Shown piece after piece: positions 1 to 6,344 of a DNA stretch of 64,000 nucleotides. Below the pieces are notes generated by a model. It was not told the DNA's origin, searched no databases, and saw nothing but the letters and a program-made list of their open reading frames with translations. Both the position numbers and the translations under genes were made by a program. Source of the stretch: an uncultured Clostridia bacterium (GTDB lineage Bacteria; Bacillota; Clostridia; Christensenellales; Borkfalkiaceae); assembly GCA_934271255.1 (NCBI GenBank), contig CAKQQS010000009.1:1-64000 (forward strand), read 5' to 3'. Within the stretch, counting starts at the first letter, position 1. Every line of letters starts with the position of its first letter.

Positions 1-51
1 AAGAAGAATTTTCGGCAATCAGAAAAATACTGATAAAAGGAATGGTAAACG

Positions 52-1488
52 ATGAAGTTAAATAAAATTTTGTCCGCCGCGCTTGCCGTGGGAATGATTT
101 TTTCGCTTGCGGCGTGCGACGGAGACAACGGAAACAGCGATAAAGGAAACAATAGCGGAATGACTAAGATTATTTTACCCGATTACGATTTAAAACAAGA
201 CGACTACGAACTCACGATAAGCGGATGGCTTATTCCGTCCACCCTGAACGAATCCAACGTAAAATGGATTAAGGAATCGGGGTTAAGCGTATTGTTTGCC
301 ATCGGCGCGGGCGACGGAGTGCAAAGTTTTTATTCTTACGACGAAAAAGCCGAAAAAACTTTAACTCTTCTCGGAAATAACGGCGTTAAAGTTTACGTCA
401 ATCCCGGCATTTCCGACGGCACGGCGTACCGTAAGATTTCCGAATTCAAACAAAGCGACGCAGTCCTCGGAATATGCGTGGACGAACCGAATAAATCGCA
501 AATGACGTCTATGGCGGCGCAAGTCGATTGGTGGAATCAAAATTCCGACGGCAGAAACTTTTACTCGAATCTGTTCCCTTCTTTCGCGCAAGTCGTTCAG
601 AAAGAATTCGACGGCGTTTATTCCGATTATCTCAAATTCTATTGCGATAACGTGCTTTCAAAACTTACTTCCGGCGAAAAATGGCTTTCCGCCGACAGAT
701 ACCCTCTTACGTACAACGAAAACGGCGAAAAGTGTCTTGACGATAACTGGCTTTTCGACGTGCAGACGTTAAAAAAAGTCGCGAATTCTTATGAAGGATT
801 GAAAACCAATTTCTTTATTCAGACAATGCCTTACGGAATCGACGAGGACGGCAATGCAAGCGGCGCGATTTACGGTTCGAGAGACAGAGTTCCCTCTTAC
901 GAGGACATTCGTATGCAGGAGTACGCTTTGATGGCGTTCGGTTACGACGGTATTTCATGCTTCTGTTATGCAAGCCCGCTTGTCGGATTCGAATTTGCGG
1001 AAAGTCAGGAAGCGATGATAAGTCGTGCGGGCGAAAAAACGGATATTTACGAAAGCGTTAAAAAGGCGAACGGCGAATTGCTCGCTTTCGACCACGTTTT
1101 GCTTCAATTCGACTGGATCGGAACTTTCACTAACGACGCCGGACACACGACGACCGGTAAAGACAGAACGTCGAACACTTCGTTCCAATTTCTTACGAGA
1201 TTGTCTTTGGATAGCGTTCCGTCCTTAAAAGAAGTTACGACTTCTCAAGACACCCTCTTCGGATATTTTAACGACGAGGACGGTAACGACGGAATTATGG
1301 CTGTAAATTACAACGAAACGTCGCTTAATCTTACCGACGAAATCGCTCTTACGTTCGACGGCTCGAAATACAACAAAGCCGTTTGTTATATCGGCGGAGA
1401 AAAGGTCGTAAAAACCCTCGACAAAGGAAAACTCGATTTAACTCTCGGCGTAGGCGAAGGCGTTTTCATTATCCCTTTTGCGGAATAA
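52..1488 (+). CDS. Secreted lipoprotein with TIM-barrel glycosidase-like body
   Basis: The 478-residue product begins with a lipoprotein signal peptide whose lipobox SLAAC puts the lipidated cysteine at residue 22, followed by a Gly/Asn/Asp-rich linker to about residue 37. The body reads like a glycoside-hydrolase barrel: a strand-like GLSVLFAIGAG stretch (about 77-87), VKVYVNPG (112-119), an acidic LGICVDEPN (139-147) whose Glu145 could be an acid/base residue, and LSADRYPL further on. A beta-rich C-terminal domain (about 390-478) follows. I do not recognise a specific family, so the carbohydrate role is inference. The start is supported by AAAGGAATG about 10 bases upstream. The 3' end overlaps a minus-strand gene remnant. 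The protein should sit on the outer face of the membrane. Confidence 0.7.
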   Translation: MKLNKILSAALAVGMIFSLAACDGDNGNSDKGNNSGMTKIILPDYDLKQDDYELTISGWLIPSTLNESNVKWIKESGLSVLFAIGAGDGVQSFYSYDEKAEKTLTLLGNNGVKVYVNPGISDGTAYRKISEFKQSDAVLGICVDEPNKSQMTSMAAQVDWWNQNSDGRNFYSNLFPSFAQVVQKEFDGVYSDYLKFYCDNVLSKLTSGEKWLSADRYPLTYNENGEKCLDDNWLFDVQTLKKVANSYEGLKTNFFIQTMPYGIDEDGNASGAIYGSRDRVPSYEDIRMQEYALMAFGYDGISCFCYASPLVGFEFAESQEAMISRAGEKTDIYESVKKANGELLAFDHVLLQFDWIGTFTNDAGHTTTGKDRTSNTSFQFLTRLSLDSVPSLKEVTTSQDTLFGYFNDEDGNDGIMAVNYNETSLNLTDEIALTFDGSKYNKAVCYIGGEKVVKTLDKGKLDLTLGVGEGVFIIPFAE

Positions 1489-1663
1489 CAACAGTCAAGT
1501 TCATTTTAGATATAAGCCCGTCAAAAGCGGTATAATCATTCTTTTGTTCTTCGTCGAGTATCGTTTCGGGTTCGGTTGTAATCTGCTCGTTAAGGCCGAT
1601 TGTATTGAGCATAGGGCTCACGAAATTTTTAGCCAAGTATCTGTCGGCAACACTGAAACACGC
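1469..1663 (-). pseudogene. Gene remnant: C-terminal 64 codons with no start
   Basis: On the minus strand a 64-codon open frame runs from directly after an in-frame stop to a TAA, reading ACFSVADRYLAKNFV... and ending TVVIPQKG. Its composition is protein-like (acidic linker EPETILDEEQKNDY) and it lacks a plausible start or ribosome binding site, so it looks like the tail of a truncated gene. It overlaps the last 20 bases of the lipoprotein gene on the other strand. I do not recognise the family. It lies in the same scar as the tRNA-Ser-adjacent fragment, which suggests debris of a mobile element. Confidence 0.35.
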
Positions 1664-1678
1664 TTATGACTTAAATTA

Positions 1679-1704
1679 ACCGAATTGAACTGAATTGAAT
1701 TGTA
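1679..1704. repeat. Short tandem repeat of TTGAA/CTGAA pentamers
   Basis: About five consecutive 5-bp units (TTGAA, CTGAA, TTGAA, TTGTA type) lie between the gene remnant and the terminator hairpin. It may mark a recombination junction; no function is evident. Confidence 0.4.
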
Positions 1705-1718
1705 ATTAAACCGAACTA

Positions 1719-1766
1719 ACGGCAGAGTATGAAATTGTATGGTGTTTCGTATTCTGCCGTTTTTTA
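1719..1766 (+). terminator. Rho-independent terminator after the lipoprotein gene
   Basis: A 16-bp stem with two G-U pairs (ACGGCAGAGTATGAAA paired with TTTCGTATTCTGCCGT) and a 10-base loop is followed by TTTTTATT. It lies about 230 bases downstream of the lipoprotein stop and is the first plus-strand terminator after it. Confidence 0.75.
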
Positions 1767-1873
1767 TTAGCCTTTCGGCAAAGACGGAGTAGCACCGAGA
1801 AAAGCAAACGTAAGTGCGAGTTAAAGTCGCAATCCCCGAAGTCAACGAAAATGGACAAAATTGTTGCGTAAAT

Positions 1874-2118
1874 AAAAAAAGAGCCAAACTCAATAGCGAG
1901 TCTGACTCTTGGTATGATTAAAGTTTTCAGCAGTAGCCGAGCGCAAAGCGCGAACGCCACGAAGCGAAGCGGAGTACAATTTTTCCCGTTTACTTCGGCT
2001 TTTAACTGTGCTACAACGGGGTGGCGAAAGGCAAAAAACCGGAGCGGTATCTTTATTGTTATGTCTATTGAAAAAACTGTTATACGGTCTTTCATAGCAA
2101 GAAACCTGTTTTAGAGCA
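1874..2118 (-). repeat. Putative dispersed repeat or untranslated minus-strand transcript with terminator
   Basis: This stretch is rich in short inverted motifs (GCGCAAAGCGC, CGAAGCGAAGCG) and shows no convincing gene. A small minus-strand frame (start near 2095) and a plus-strand frame (1914-2114) are open, but neither has a ribosome binding site or a normal protein composition. On the minus strand it ends in a hairpin (1881-1908) whose 11-bp stem closes with G-U pairs, followed by seven Ts (1880-1874), so transcription enters from the tRNA-Ser side. I suspect a multicopy element, from general familiarity with such low-complexity tails in Clostridia; that is inference. Confidence 0.4.
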
Positions 2119-2125
2119 TAGAAAA

Positions 2126-2149
2126 AGCCGAGCGGTTAAACGCCCGGCT
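2126..2149 (-). terminator. Minus-strand terminator
   Basis: On the minus strand AGCCGGGCG-TTTAAC-CGCTCGGCT forms a 9-bp stem with one G-U pair, followed by TTTTTC. It overlaps the stop codon of the fragment at 2136-2252, as expected for the end of a gene. Confidence 0.65.
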
Positions 2150-2252
2150 GATTCTTCTTTTTGCCGTCCAAATCGACCTTTATGCCGAAATATTCGTTAG
2201 AAAAGAATAATACGAACTCTAACTTATCGTCAGGGTTCGTATTTTTGTACTC
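2136..2252 (-). pseudogene. Gene remnant abutting the tRNA-Ser CCA end
   Basis: Reading out of the tRNA CCA on the minus strand, an uninterrupted frame gives EYKNTNPDDKLEFVLFF, then SNEYFGIKVDLDGKKKNQPGV, and a stop. The composition is protein-like, there is no start codon, and the frame begins exactly at the tRNA 3' end, the usual attachment site of integrative elements. I read it as the C-terminal tail of a lost gene, possibly a recombinase, brought next to the tRNA by integration or deletion. The family is not recognised. A 10-bp inverted repeat inside it (2209-2243) may instead be the tRNA terminator, in which case the open frame could be chance. Confidence 0.35.
2209..2243 (-). terminator. 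Hairpin after tRNA-Ser, possible terminator
   Basis: AATACGAACC pairs with AGTTCGTATT (nine pairs plus one mismatch at the loop). On the minus strand it is followed by ATTCTTTTC, and on the plus strand by TTTTTG, so it could act in both directions. Confidence 0.45.
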
Positions 2253-2340
2253 TGGCGGAGAGAACAGGATTTGAACCTGCGATAGCTTTCACTATACACG
2301 CTTTCCAAGCGTGCGCCATCAACCGCTCGGCCATCTCTCC
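2253..2340 (-). tRNA. tRNA-Ser (anticodon GGA)
   Basis: On the minus strand the 7-bp acceptor GGAGAGA/TCTCTCC, a G discriminator and an encoded CCA frame an 88-nt tRNA. The anticodon stem CACGC/GCGTG holds a TTGGAAA loop (anticodon complement at 2304-2306), and there is a long class II variable arm as expected for serine. The T arm contains GGTTCAAATCC. It reads UCC and UCU serine codons. The encoded CCA is directly followed by an apparent gene remnant, suggesting past use as an integration site. Confidence 0.97.
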
Positions 2341-2397
2341 GTGCCTTTATATAATGCCAAAAAATCATAAAAAAAGCAAGTGTTTTTAACTACTTTC

Positions 2398-2862
2398 TTA
2401 ACTTTTTTTAACTAATTCGTGAGAATCGATAAACTCTTGCACTAAAAGAGCCGCGTCGTGACACAATAAACCGCACGGTCTTTTTTTATAATACTCTTTC
2501 GTTCTCGGCTCGGCAACGGGCGAGTTTTCGGTTTTAGCAAGTCCCAAAAGGTTTTTACACACGATTGAGCCGTTTGCTTGCTCGAACTTGTTTATGACCG
2601 ACTGAATGTCTGCATACAATTCGCTTTTCGTTTTTACGTCCATGAGCGCGTCGCCGTACAGGTAAGAAAGGGTTATCGTCAGTCCCGTAACCGTTCCGCA
2701 TACTTCCCTTTTTCTTGCGACTCCGCCACCCAGCCCGCCTACGAGTTTCGCCAAAACGGTTTCGTCAACGCCGATTTCGTCTTTAAAAGCGAGAACGACC
2801 GCTTGCGAACAAGTGTACCCGCGCTCGAAATATTCTTTTGCTATTTCACCTTTGTTTTTCAT
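2398..2862 (-). CDS. C_GCAxxG_C_C family redox-type protein
   Basis: The 154-residue product carries the hallmark cysteine pattern of the C_GCAxxG_C_C (split-Soret-like) family: GYTCSQA (Cys18), a glycine-rich GGLGGGVARKREVCG (Cys55), Cys102, and CGLLC (Cys130, Cys134). The family is thought to bind a metal or redox cofactor, but its reaction is not established. The open frame could extend 26 codons further upstream, but I chose the ATG at 2862 because a consensus promoter (TTGACA, 17 bp, TACAAT) ends six bases before it and family members start near this point. The mRNA would then be leaderless. It is a single-gene unit transcribed toward the tRNA-Ser. Confidence 0.85.
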   Translation of the reverse strand: MKNKGEIAKEYFERGYTCSQAVVLAFKDEIGVDETVLAKLVGGLGGGVARKREVCGTVTGLTITLSYLYGDALMDVKTKSELYADIQSVINKFEQANGSIVCKNLLGLAKTENSPVAEPRTKEYYKKRPCGLLCHDAALLVQEFIDSHELVKKS

Positions 2863-2868
2863 ACCATT

Positions 2869-2897
2869 ATTGTAAAACGAATTAAACGCAATGTCAA
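2869..2897 (-). promoter_or_regulatory. Vegetative promoter of a leaderless mRNA
   Basis: On the minus strand TTGACA (2892-2897), a 17-bp spacer and TACAAT (2869-2874) match the SigmaA consensus. Only six bases separate the -10 box from the ATG at 2862, so the predicted start of transcription is the A of the start codon. Confidence 0.75.
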
Positions 2898-2914
2898 CGA
2901 AATACGCCGAATAA

Positions 2915-2935
2915 CCCCCGAAAGGGGGATTTTTT
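2915..2935 (+). terminator. Small plus-strand terminator-like hairpin
   Basis: CCCCC-GAAA-GGGGG is followed by ATTTTTT. Nothing on the plus strand upstream needs it, so it may stop antisense transcription. Confidence 0.5.
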
Positions 2936-2940
2936 AACAA

Positions 2941-3317
2941 CTTTTTTATAAAAAAACGACGTTTTTTTCATTTGTCAAGATAGTCGGGCGAGTTTTGTCC
3001 ATTTCGATATGATATAATATATACGTTAGTATTAGAGAGAAGAGGCTTTACGGTAAAAATAGTAAAATAATTTACTATAAAATGAAAAAACGCCGTAAAG
3101 ACTAAATAAAATCACATTTTTTACTCAAAAATAGCACCAAGTGTAAAAACTTAATATAAAATCTAACAAAATCGATTTTTGCAAAATAATTTACCGCTGT
3201 TTTTTCTAAAAGTGAAAGCTTTAAACGATTTGCAAAAACACGATTTTGGAAGAAATAGTAAAATAGTCTTTTATATAAAGTGTTTTTTCATCGTTTGAAG
3301 TAATAACCGAAAAGGAA
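2941..3317 (+). promoter_or_regulatory. AT-rich control region with nested inverted repeats
   Basis: This gene-free stretch has an extended -10 promoter (TGATATAAT, -10 at 3013-3018) and then a possible 300-base leader. Directly after the start lies CTTTACGG ... CCGTAAAG enclosing a perfect AGTAAA-ATAA-TTTACT palindrome. Related GTAAAATA/AATTTAC elements recur near 3184 and 3256. The spacing suggests operator sites for the winged-helix protein encoded next, or a structured leader. No ORF is credible here. Confidence 0.45.
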
Positions 3318-3326
3318 GTGAAGACA

Positions 3327-3575
3327 ATGAAAAAACAAATTGCAAAAAAGACGATAATACTTTACGTATTGATTGCGCTGAAAAAGGGTTCTACGAGAGA
3401 ACGTCCCGTTTCACAAACGAGCATCGCGAAGGTCTTAAACATGATAGGCGTAGAGTGCGACAGAAAGACGGTCGGAAGAAACATAGGTTACCTTATCGAT
3501 TTCGGTTGCCCGATAATCAAGCTTAACGGCAAGTATTATTACAAAAACGAAGACGACACGATGTTTAATTTTTAA
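3327..3575 (+). CDS. Small winged-helix DNA-binding protein
   Basis: The 82-residue protein is a bare DNA-binding domain. An initial helix (IILYVLIALKKGS) is followed by VSQTSIAKVLNMIG and CDRKTVGRNIGYLIDFG as the helix-turn-helix, then a wing (IIKLNGKYYYKN). This resembles the N-terminal HTH of WYL-type regulators without the sensor part. I place the start at ATG 3327 rather than the GTG at 3318, because GGAAG sits eight bases before 3327. Twelve bases separate it from the next gene. It probably binds the repeats upstream; that is inference. Confidence 0.75.
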   Translation: MKKQIAKKTIILYVLIALKKGSTRERPVSQTSIAKVLNMIGVECDRKTVGRNIGYLIDFGCPIIKLNGKYYYKNEDDTMFNF

Positions 3576-3587
3576 GGAGAAGAAAAA

Positions 3588-3881
3588 ATGATATTTATTT
3601 CACTGATTATCACGGCGATTGTGTACAGTATTTTCCCGATTTGGCACAGGTGCACACACGGAGCGACGACAAAAAAGAAAGCGTGGAAAATGGCTATCAT
3701 CAACTTTGTAGTGTGCCACGTAATTTTTATGATTGTAATTTTCGCAATCAATCCGAACGCAGGTTCTACGGCGGCCGCGCCTATTCTTTGGCTGTTTGTC
3801 GGAAAATGTATTCTGGGTAACAAACCCGAAGAAACTTGCGACGCAACACCCGAAGAAAACAAAACCGACCCAAAAGAATAA
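3588..3881 (+). CDS. Small two-helix membrane protein
   Basis: The 97-residue protein has two predicted membrane helices (about residues 2-18 and 36-56), a weaker hydrophobic segment at 64-76, and a charged tail (KPEETCDATPEENKTDPKE). It has a strong AAGGAGAAG ribosome binding site and follows the winged-helix gene by 12 bases, so the two are one operon, a layout seen for a regulator and its membrane-embedded partner. No family is recognised. Confidence 0.65.
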   Translation: MIFISLIITAIVYSIFPIWHRCTHGATTKKKAWKMAIINFVVCHVIFMIVIFAINPNAGSTAAAPILWLFVGKCILGNKPEETCDATPEENKTDPKE

Positions 3882-3966
3882 TAACGATTGCGGTAAAAGG
3901 TTATATAGCGAATTCATATTTGCGGAATAAAAACTCAATATTTGTCTGAGAAAAGACTAAAATCCG

Positions 3967-3998
3967 ACGCCCCGCACGAATAACGTGCGGGGCGTTCT
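3967..3998 (+). terminator. Terminator after the winged-helix/membrane protein pair
   Basis: A perfect 12-bp GC-rich stem (ACGCCCCGCACG/CGTGCGGGGCGT) with a five-base loop is followed by a short TCTT. Confidence 0.7.
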
Positions 3999-4090
3999 TG
4001 AAAAAGTCGGTTTAGCGACAGATTGTTAATGACAGATGCAGACCGCCGACAAAAAGCAATCGTTTAAACGGACGATTTCAAGTTGTCGAT

Positions 4091-4122
4091 AAAAACCGCC
4101 GACCGCATTAAATCGGTCGGCG
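4091..4122 (-). terminator. Terminator of the 4142-4588 gene
   Basis: CGCCGACCG/CGGTCGGCG forms a 9-bp stem with an eight-base loop, followed on the minus strand by GTTTTT. Confidence 0.75.
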
Positions 4123-4141
4123 AAAACGGAACGGCCGTTTA

Positions 4142-4588
4142 TCACAAAAACTTTTTCAGGTTTTTTTCGTGTTGTTCTTCGATTTTAAGCAATTCTTCGG
4201 CGAACTTTTGTACGTCTTCGGGGACGGCTCCGTTCGTGCCGTTAAGCATAGCGGTTACGTCCGTTATACCCATAAGCGTACCTTTAAGCATAATATCCGC
4301 AACGTGCGTGTCGCAGGTATCGAATGCGGTGTTCATTTTCACCGCTCCCCACATCATCGCTTTTTTCATAGGGTTTATGTCTTTGCGTTCGATTTTGCAA
4401 TCTTTCATATAATGCGAAAGTTCGCTCATATATTTTTCGTACCTTTCGTATTCTTCTTTGAGTTCGTCCTTAATCGTGTTTTTGTCGTCGTCGAGTTCGG
4501 GCATAAGGTTGCTTATCGACTGCAACGCCGTGTGCGCGTTTTTGTATAGATCGTTAAGTAAAACGTCTTTACTTGGGTTGTTTGCCAT
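4142..4588 (-). CDS. Helical hypothetical protein
   Basis: The 148-residue protein is predicted to be almost all helix: SKDVLLNDLYKNAHTALQSI, a long charged segment (DELKEEYERYEKYMSELSHYM), a central NPMKKAMMWGAVKMNT, and VPEDVQKFAEELLKIEEQHEKN. The layout is compatible with a four-helix bundle, but no ferritin-type metal ligands are evident. The open frame continues far upstream across rplU; that extension is antisense and not coding. The start at 4588 has AAGGAGA seven bases upstream, and a plausible promoter (TTGAAT, 17 bp, TATACC) lies further up. No function is recognised. Confidence 0.75.
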   Translation of the reverse strand: MANNPSKDVLLNDLYKNAHTALQSISNLMPELDDDKNTIKDELKEEYERYEKYMSELSHYMKDCKIERKDINPMKKAMMWGAVKMNTAFDTCDTHVADIMLKGTLMGITDVTAMLNGTNGAVPEDVQKFAEELLKIEEQHEKNLKKFL

Positions 4589-4666
4589 AAAAAATCTCCT
4601 TATAAACGGTATAGAGAAAGTTTGGGCATAATTCAAAAAAATATGTAAAAAGGAACAAAAATATTC

Positions 4667-4695
4667 TTGACAAAAAAAGTTTAATATAGTATAGT
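4667..4695 (+). promoter_or_regulatory. Promoter of rplU-rpmA
   Basis: TTGACA (4667-4672), a 17-bp spacer and TATAGT (4690-4695) match the SigmaA consensus. Transcription should begin near 4702, leaving a leader of about 90 bases. Confidence 0.85.
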
Positions 4696-4701
4696 ATACG
4701 G

Positions 4702-4792
4702 GTATCCGCTCGAAACGGGTTTTATAAGCGCGCTTAGTTGCGCCACCCAAAAACAATTTTCGGCGAGACAGGTTAGAGGAGGTAAAGTAACA
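4702..4792 (+). promoter_or_regulatory. 5' leader of rplU, candidate L21 leader
   Basis: Firmicutes commonly carry an autoregulatory structured leader before rplU. This 90-base leader has a pairable GCGCGC/GCGC core and ends with AGAGGAGGT before the ATG. I could not confirm the family's consensus structure by eye. Confidence 0.4.
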
Positions 4793-5131
4793 ATGTATGC
4801 AATTTTGGAAAACGGTTCCAAGCAATACAAGGCGGAAGTCGGCGAAGTAATCAAGTTTGAAAAACTCGATGCGGAAGTCGGCGCGAAAGTTAATTTCGGC
4901 GTACTTATGGTAAGCGACGGCAAGACCGTAAAGACGGGAAAAGCGGCTGCAAAATACACTGCGGTCGGTGAAGTCGTAGAACAAGGCAAGTTCCCTAAGA
5001 TTATCGTTTATAAGTACAAAGCGAAAAAGAACGAAAGAAAGAAACAAGGTCACAGACAACCGTTCACGGCTGTTAAGATTTTGAGCATTTCCAACGAAAA
5101 GGAAAAGGCGGAAGCGCCCGTAGAAGCGTAA
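4793..5131 (+). CDS. rplU: Large-subunit ribosomal protein L21
   Basis: The 112-residue protein starts MYAILENGSKQYKAEVGEV and contains the L21 signature region (KIIVYKYKAKKNERKKQGHR followed by QPFTAVKI). L21 binds 23S rRNA on the 50S subunit. Length is normal apart from a short acidic/alanine tail (NEKEKAEAPVEA). It is followed by rpmA after 18 bases. The prp protease gene usually found between them in Firmicutes is absent here. Confidence 0.97.
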   Translation: MYAILENGSKQYKAEVGEVIKFEKLDAEVGAKVNFGVLMVSDGKTVKTGKAAAKYTAVGEVVEQGKFPKIIVYKYKAKKNERKKQGHRQPFTAVKILSISNEKEKAEAPVEA

Positions 5132-5149
5132 TAAAGGAGGACGACTAAT

Positions 5150-5431
5150 ATGTTATTTATAAGTTTATTCGCTCACCACAAAGGCGGCGGTAGCACGAAA
5201 AACGGCAGAGACAGCGTAGGTAAACGTCTTGGCGCAAAGAAAGCCGACGGCGAATTCGCTCTTGCAGGCAACATTCTCGTTCGCCAAAGAGGAACGAAGT
5301 TCAACGCGGGCAACAACGTAGGTATCGGCAAAGACGATACGTTATTCGCTTTGGTTGACGGCGTAGTTAAGTTTGAAAGAGTAGGCAAAGACAAGAAACA
5401 AGTCAGCGTTTACGCGGTTGAAAACAAATAA
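5150..5431 (+). CDS. rpmA: Large-subunit ribosomal protein L27 with cleavable N-terminus
   Basis: The 93-residue protein has the L27 core ([20 protein letters not shown] ... [15 protein letters not shown]). The N-terminus [13 protein letters not shown] matches the Firmicutes extension that the cysteine protease Prp removes before Ala8 (SLF/AHHK), exposing the tail that reaches the peptidyl-transferase centre. The start follows AAAGGAGGACGACTAAT. The extension implies a Prp protease elsewhere in the genome, because no prp gene lies between rplU and rpmA. Confidence 0.97.
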   Translation: MLFISLFAHHKGGGSTKNGRDSVGKRLGAKKADGEFALAGNILVRQRGTKFNAGNNVGIGKDDTLFALVDGVVKFERVGKDKKQVSVYAVENK

Positions 5432-5442
5432 TCTGAATTAAA

Positions 5443-5471
5443 GGGGCTTGCAACAAAGCCCCCGTTTTTTT
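5443..5471 (+). terminator. Terminator of rplU-rpmA
   Basis: GGGGCTT-GCAACA-AAGCCCC is followed by CCG and a run of Ts. Confidence 0.85.
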
Positions 5472-5495
5472 ATTCTTACGCGGGAAAGGTGAATT

Positions 5496-6344
5496 ATGAA
5501 AACACTTGTTTACGACTCGGAATACTTTAACGCAGGCGAAACGCTCGAATGCGGACAAATATTTCGGTTTAAAAAAATCGGCGACGGGTACGTCGTGTAT
5601 TCGACGGACAAGGCGTGCTATATAGAAACCAAAAACGCCGCCACGTCGATAACGTGTAACGACGAAGACGAAGAATACTTCAAAAACTTTTTCGACGTAA
5701 CCACCGATTATAAGAAAATAGTCGATTCGGCGCGAAACAGCGACTACCCCGTACTCAAAAAATCGGCGGAACTCGGCAAAGGCGTGCGAATACTCAACCA
5801 AAACAAAACCGAAACGCTTTTTTCGTTCATCGTATCGCAAAACAACCATATACCGAGAATCAAAGGAATCATCGAACGGCTGTGCGATAATCTCGGCGAA
5901 GAAAAAGAGTTCTGCGGCGAAAAGTACCGCGCGTTTCCGACGGCGGAAAAAATGGCGGAGAAAGACAAATCGTTTTATACCGCGCTGGGGCTGGGATACC
6001 GCGACGAATACGTGCTTAAAACGGCGCAAACGCTTGCGGGGGGCTTGAACGTCGACGATTTCGGCAGTTTAACGACGAGCGAACTGAAAAAGAAACTGCT
6101 CAATTTAAAAGGCGTCGGGGCAAAAGTTGCGGACTGCGTAAGTTTGTTCGGGTACCATCGAACGGACAGTTTTCCCGTAGACACGTGGATAGAAAAGATT
6201 TACAGACAAGACTTTAAAGGCGACCTTACGGACAGAACGAAGATTGCCGAGTTTTTCGTCGCGGAGTTCAAAGAGAACAGCGGGTACTATCAACAATATT
6301 TGTTTTATTATAAAAGAAGTTTGGAAGGAAAAGAAAATAAATGA
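5496..6344 (+). CDS. ogg: 8-oxoguanine DNA glycosylase/AP lyase (OGG1 type)
   Basis: The 282-residue protein matches OGG1-type bifunctional glycosylases that excise 8-oxoguanine and nick the abasic site. An N-terminal domain (GETLECGQIFRFKKIGDGYV) precedes a helix-hairpin-helix: LLNLKGVGAKVADCVSLFG, with the Schiff-base lysine at Lys210, and FPVDTW with the catalytic aspartate at Asp229. SQNNHIPRIKGIIERL is the usual glycosylase helix. The ATG follows GAAAGGTG. Its stop codon overlaps the start of the helicase gene (ATGA), so the two are translationally coupled. Confidence 0.9.
   Translation: MKTLVYDSEYFNAGETLECGQIFRFKKIGDGYVVYSTDKACYIETKNAATSITCNDEDEEYFKNFFDVTTDYKKIVDSARNSDYPVLKKSAELGKGVRILNQNKTETLFSFIVSQNNHIPRIKGIIERLCDNLGEEKEFCGEKYRAFPTAEKMAEKDKSFYTALGLGYRDEYVLKTAQTLAGGLNVDDFGSLTTSELKKKLLNLKGVGAKVADCVSLFGYHRTDSFPVDTWIEKIYRQDFKGDLTDRTKIAEFFVAEFKENSGYYQQYLFYYKRSLEGKENK

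Noticed and set aside
1914..2114. Plus-strand 66-codon frame in the tRNA-adjacent repeat
   Set aside because: No ribosome binding site, odd composition, and it lies in repeat-like DNA with minus-strand terminators.
4589..5059. Upstream extension of the minus-strand frame that ends at 4142, making a 305-residue product
   Set aside because: It runs antisense through rplU and the rplU promoter; a strong ribosome binding site and start lie at 4588.
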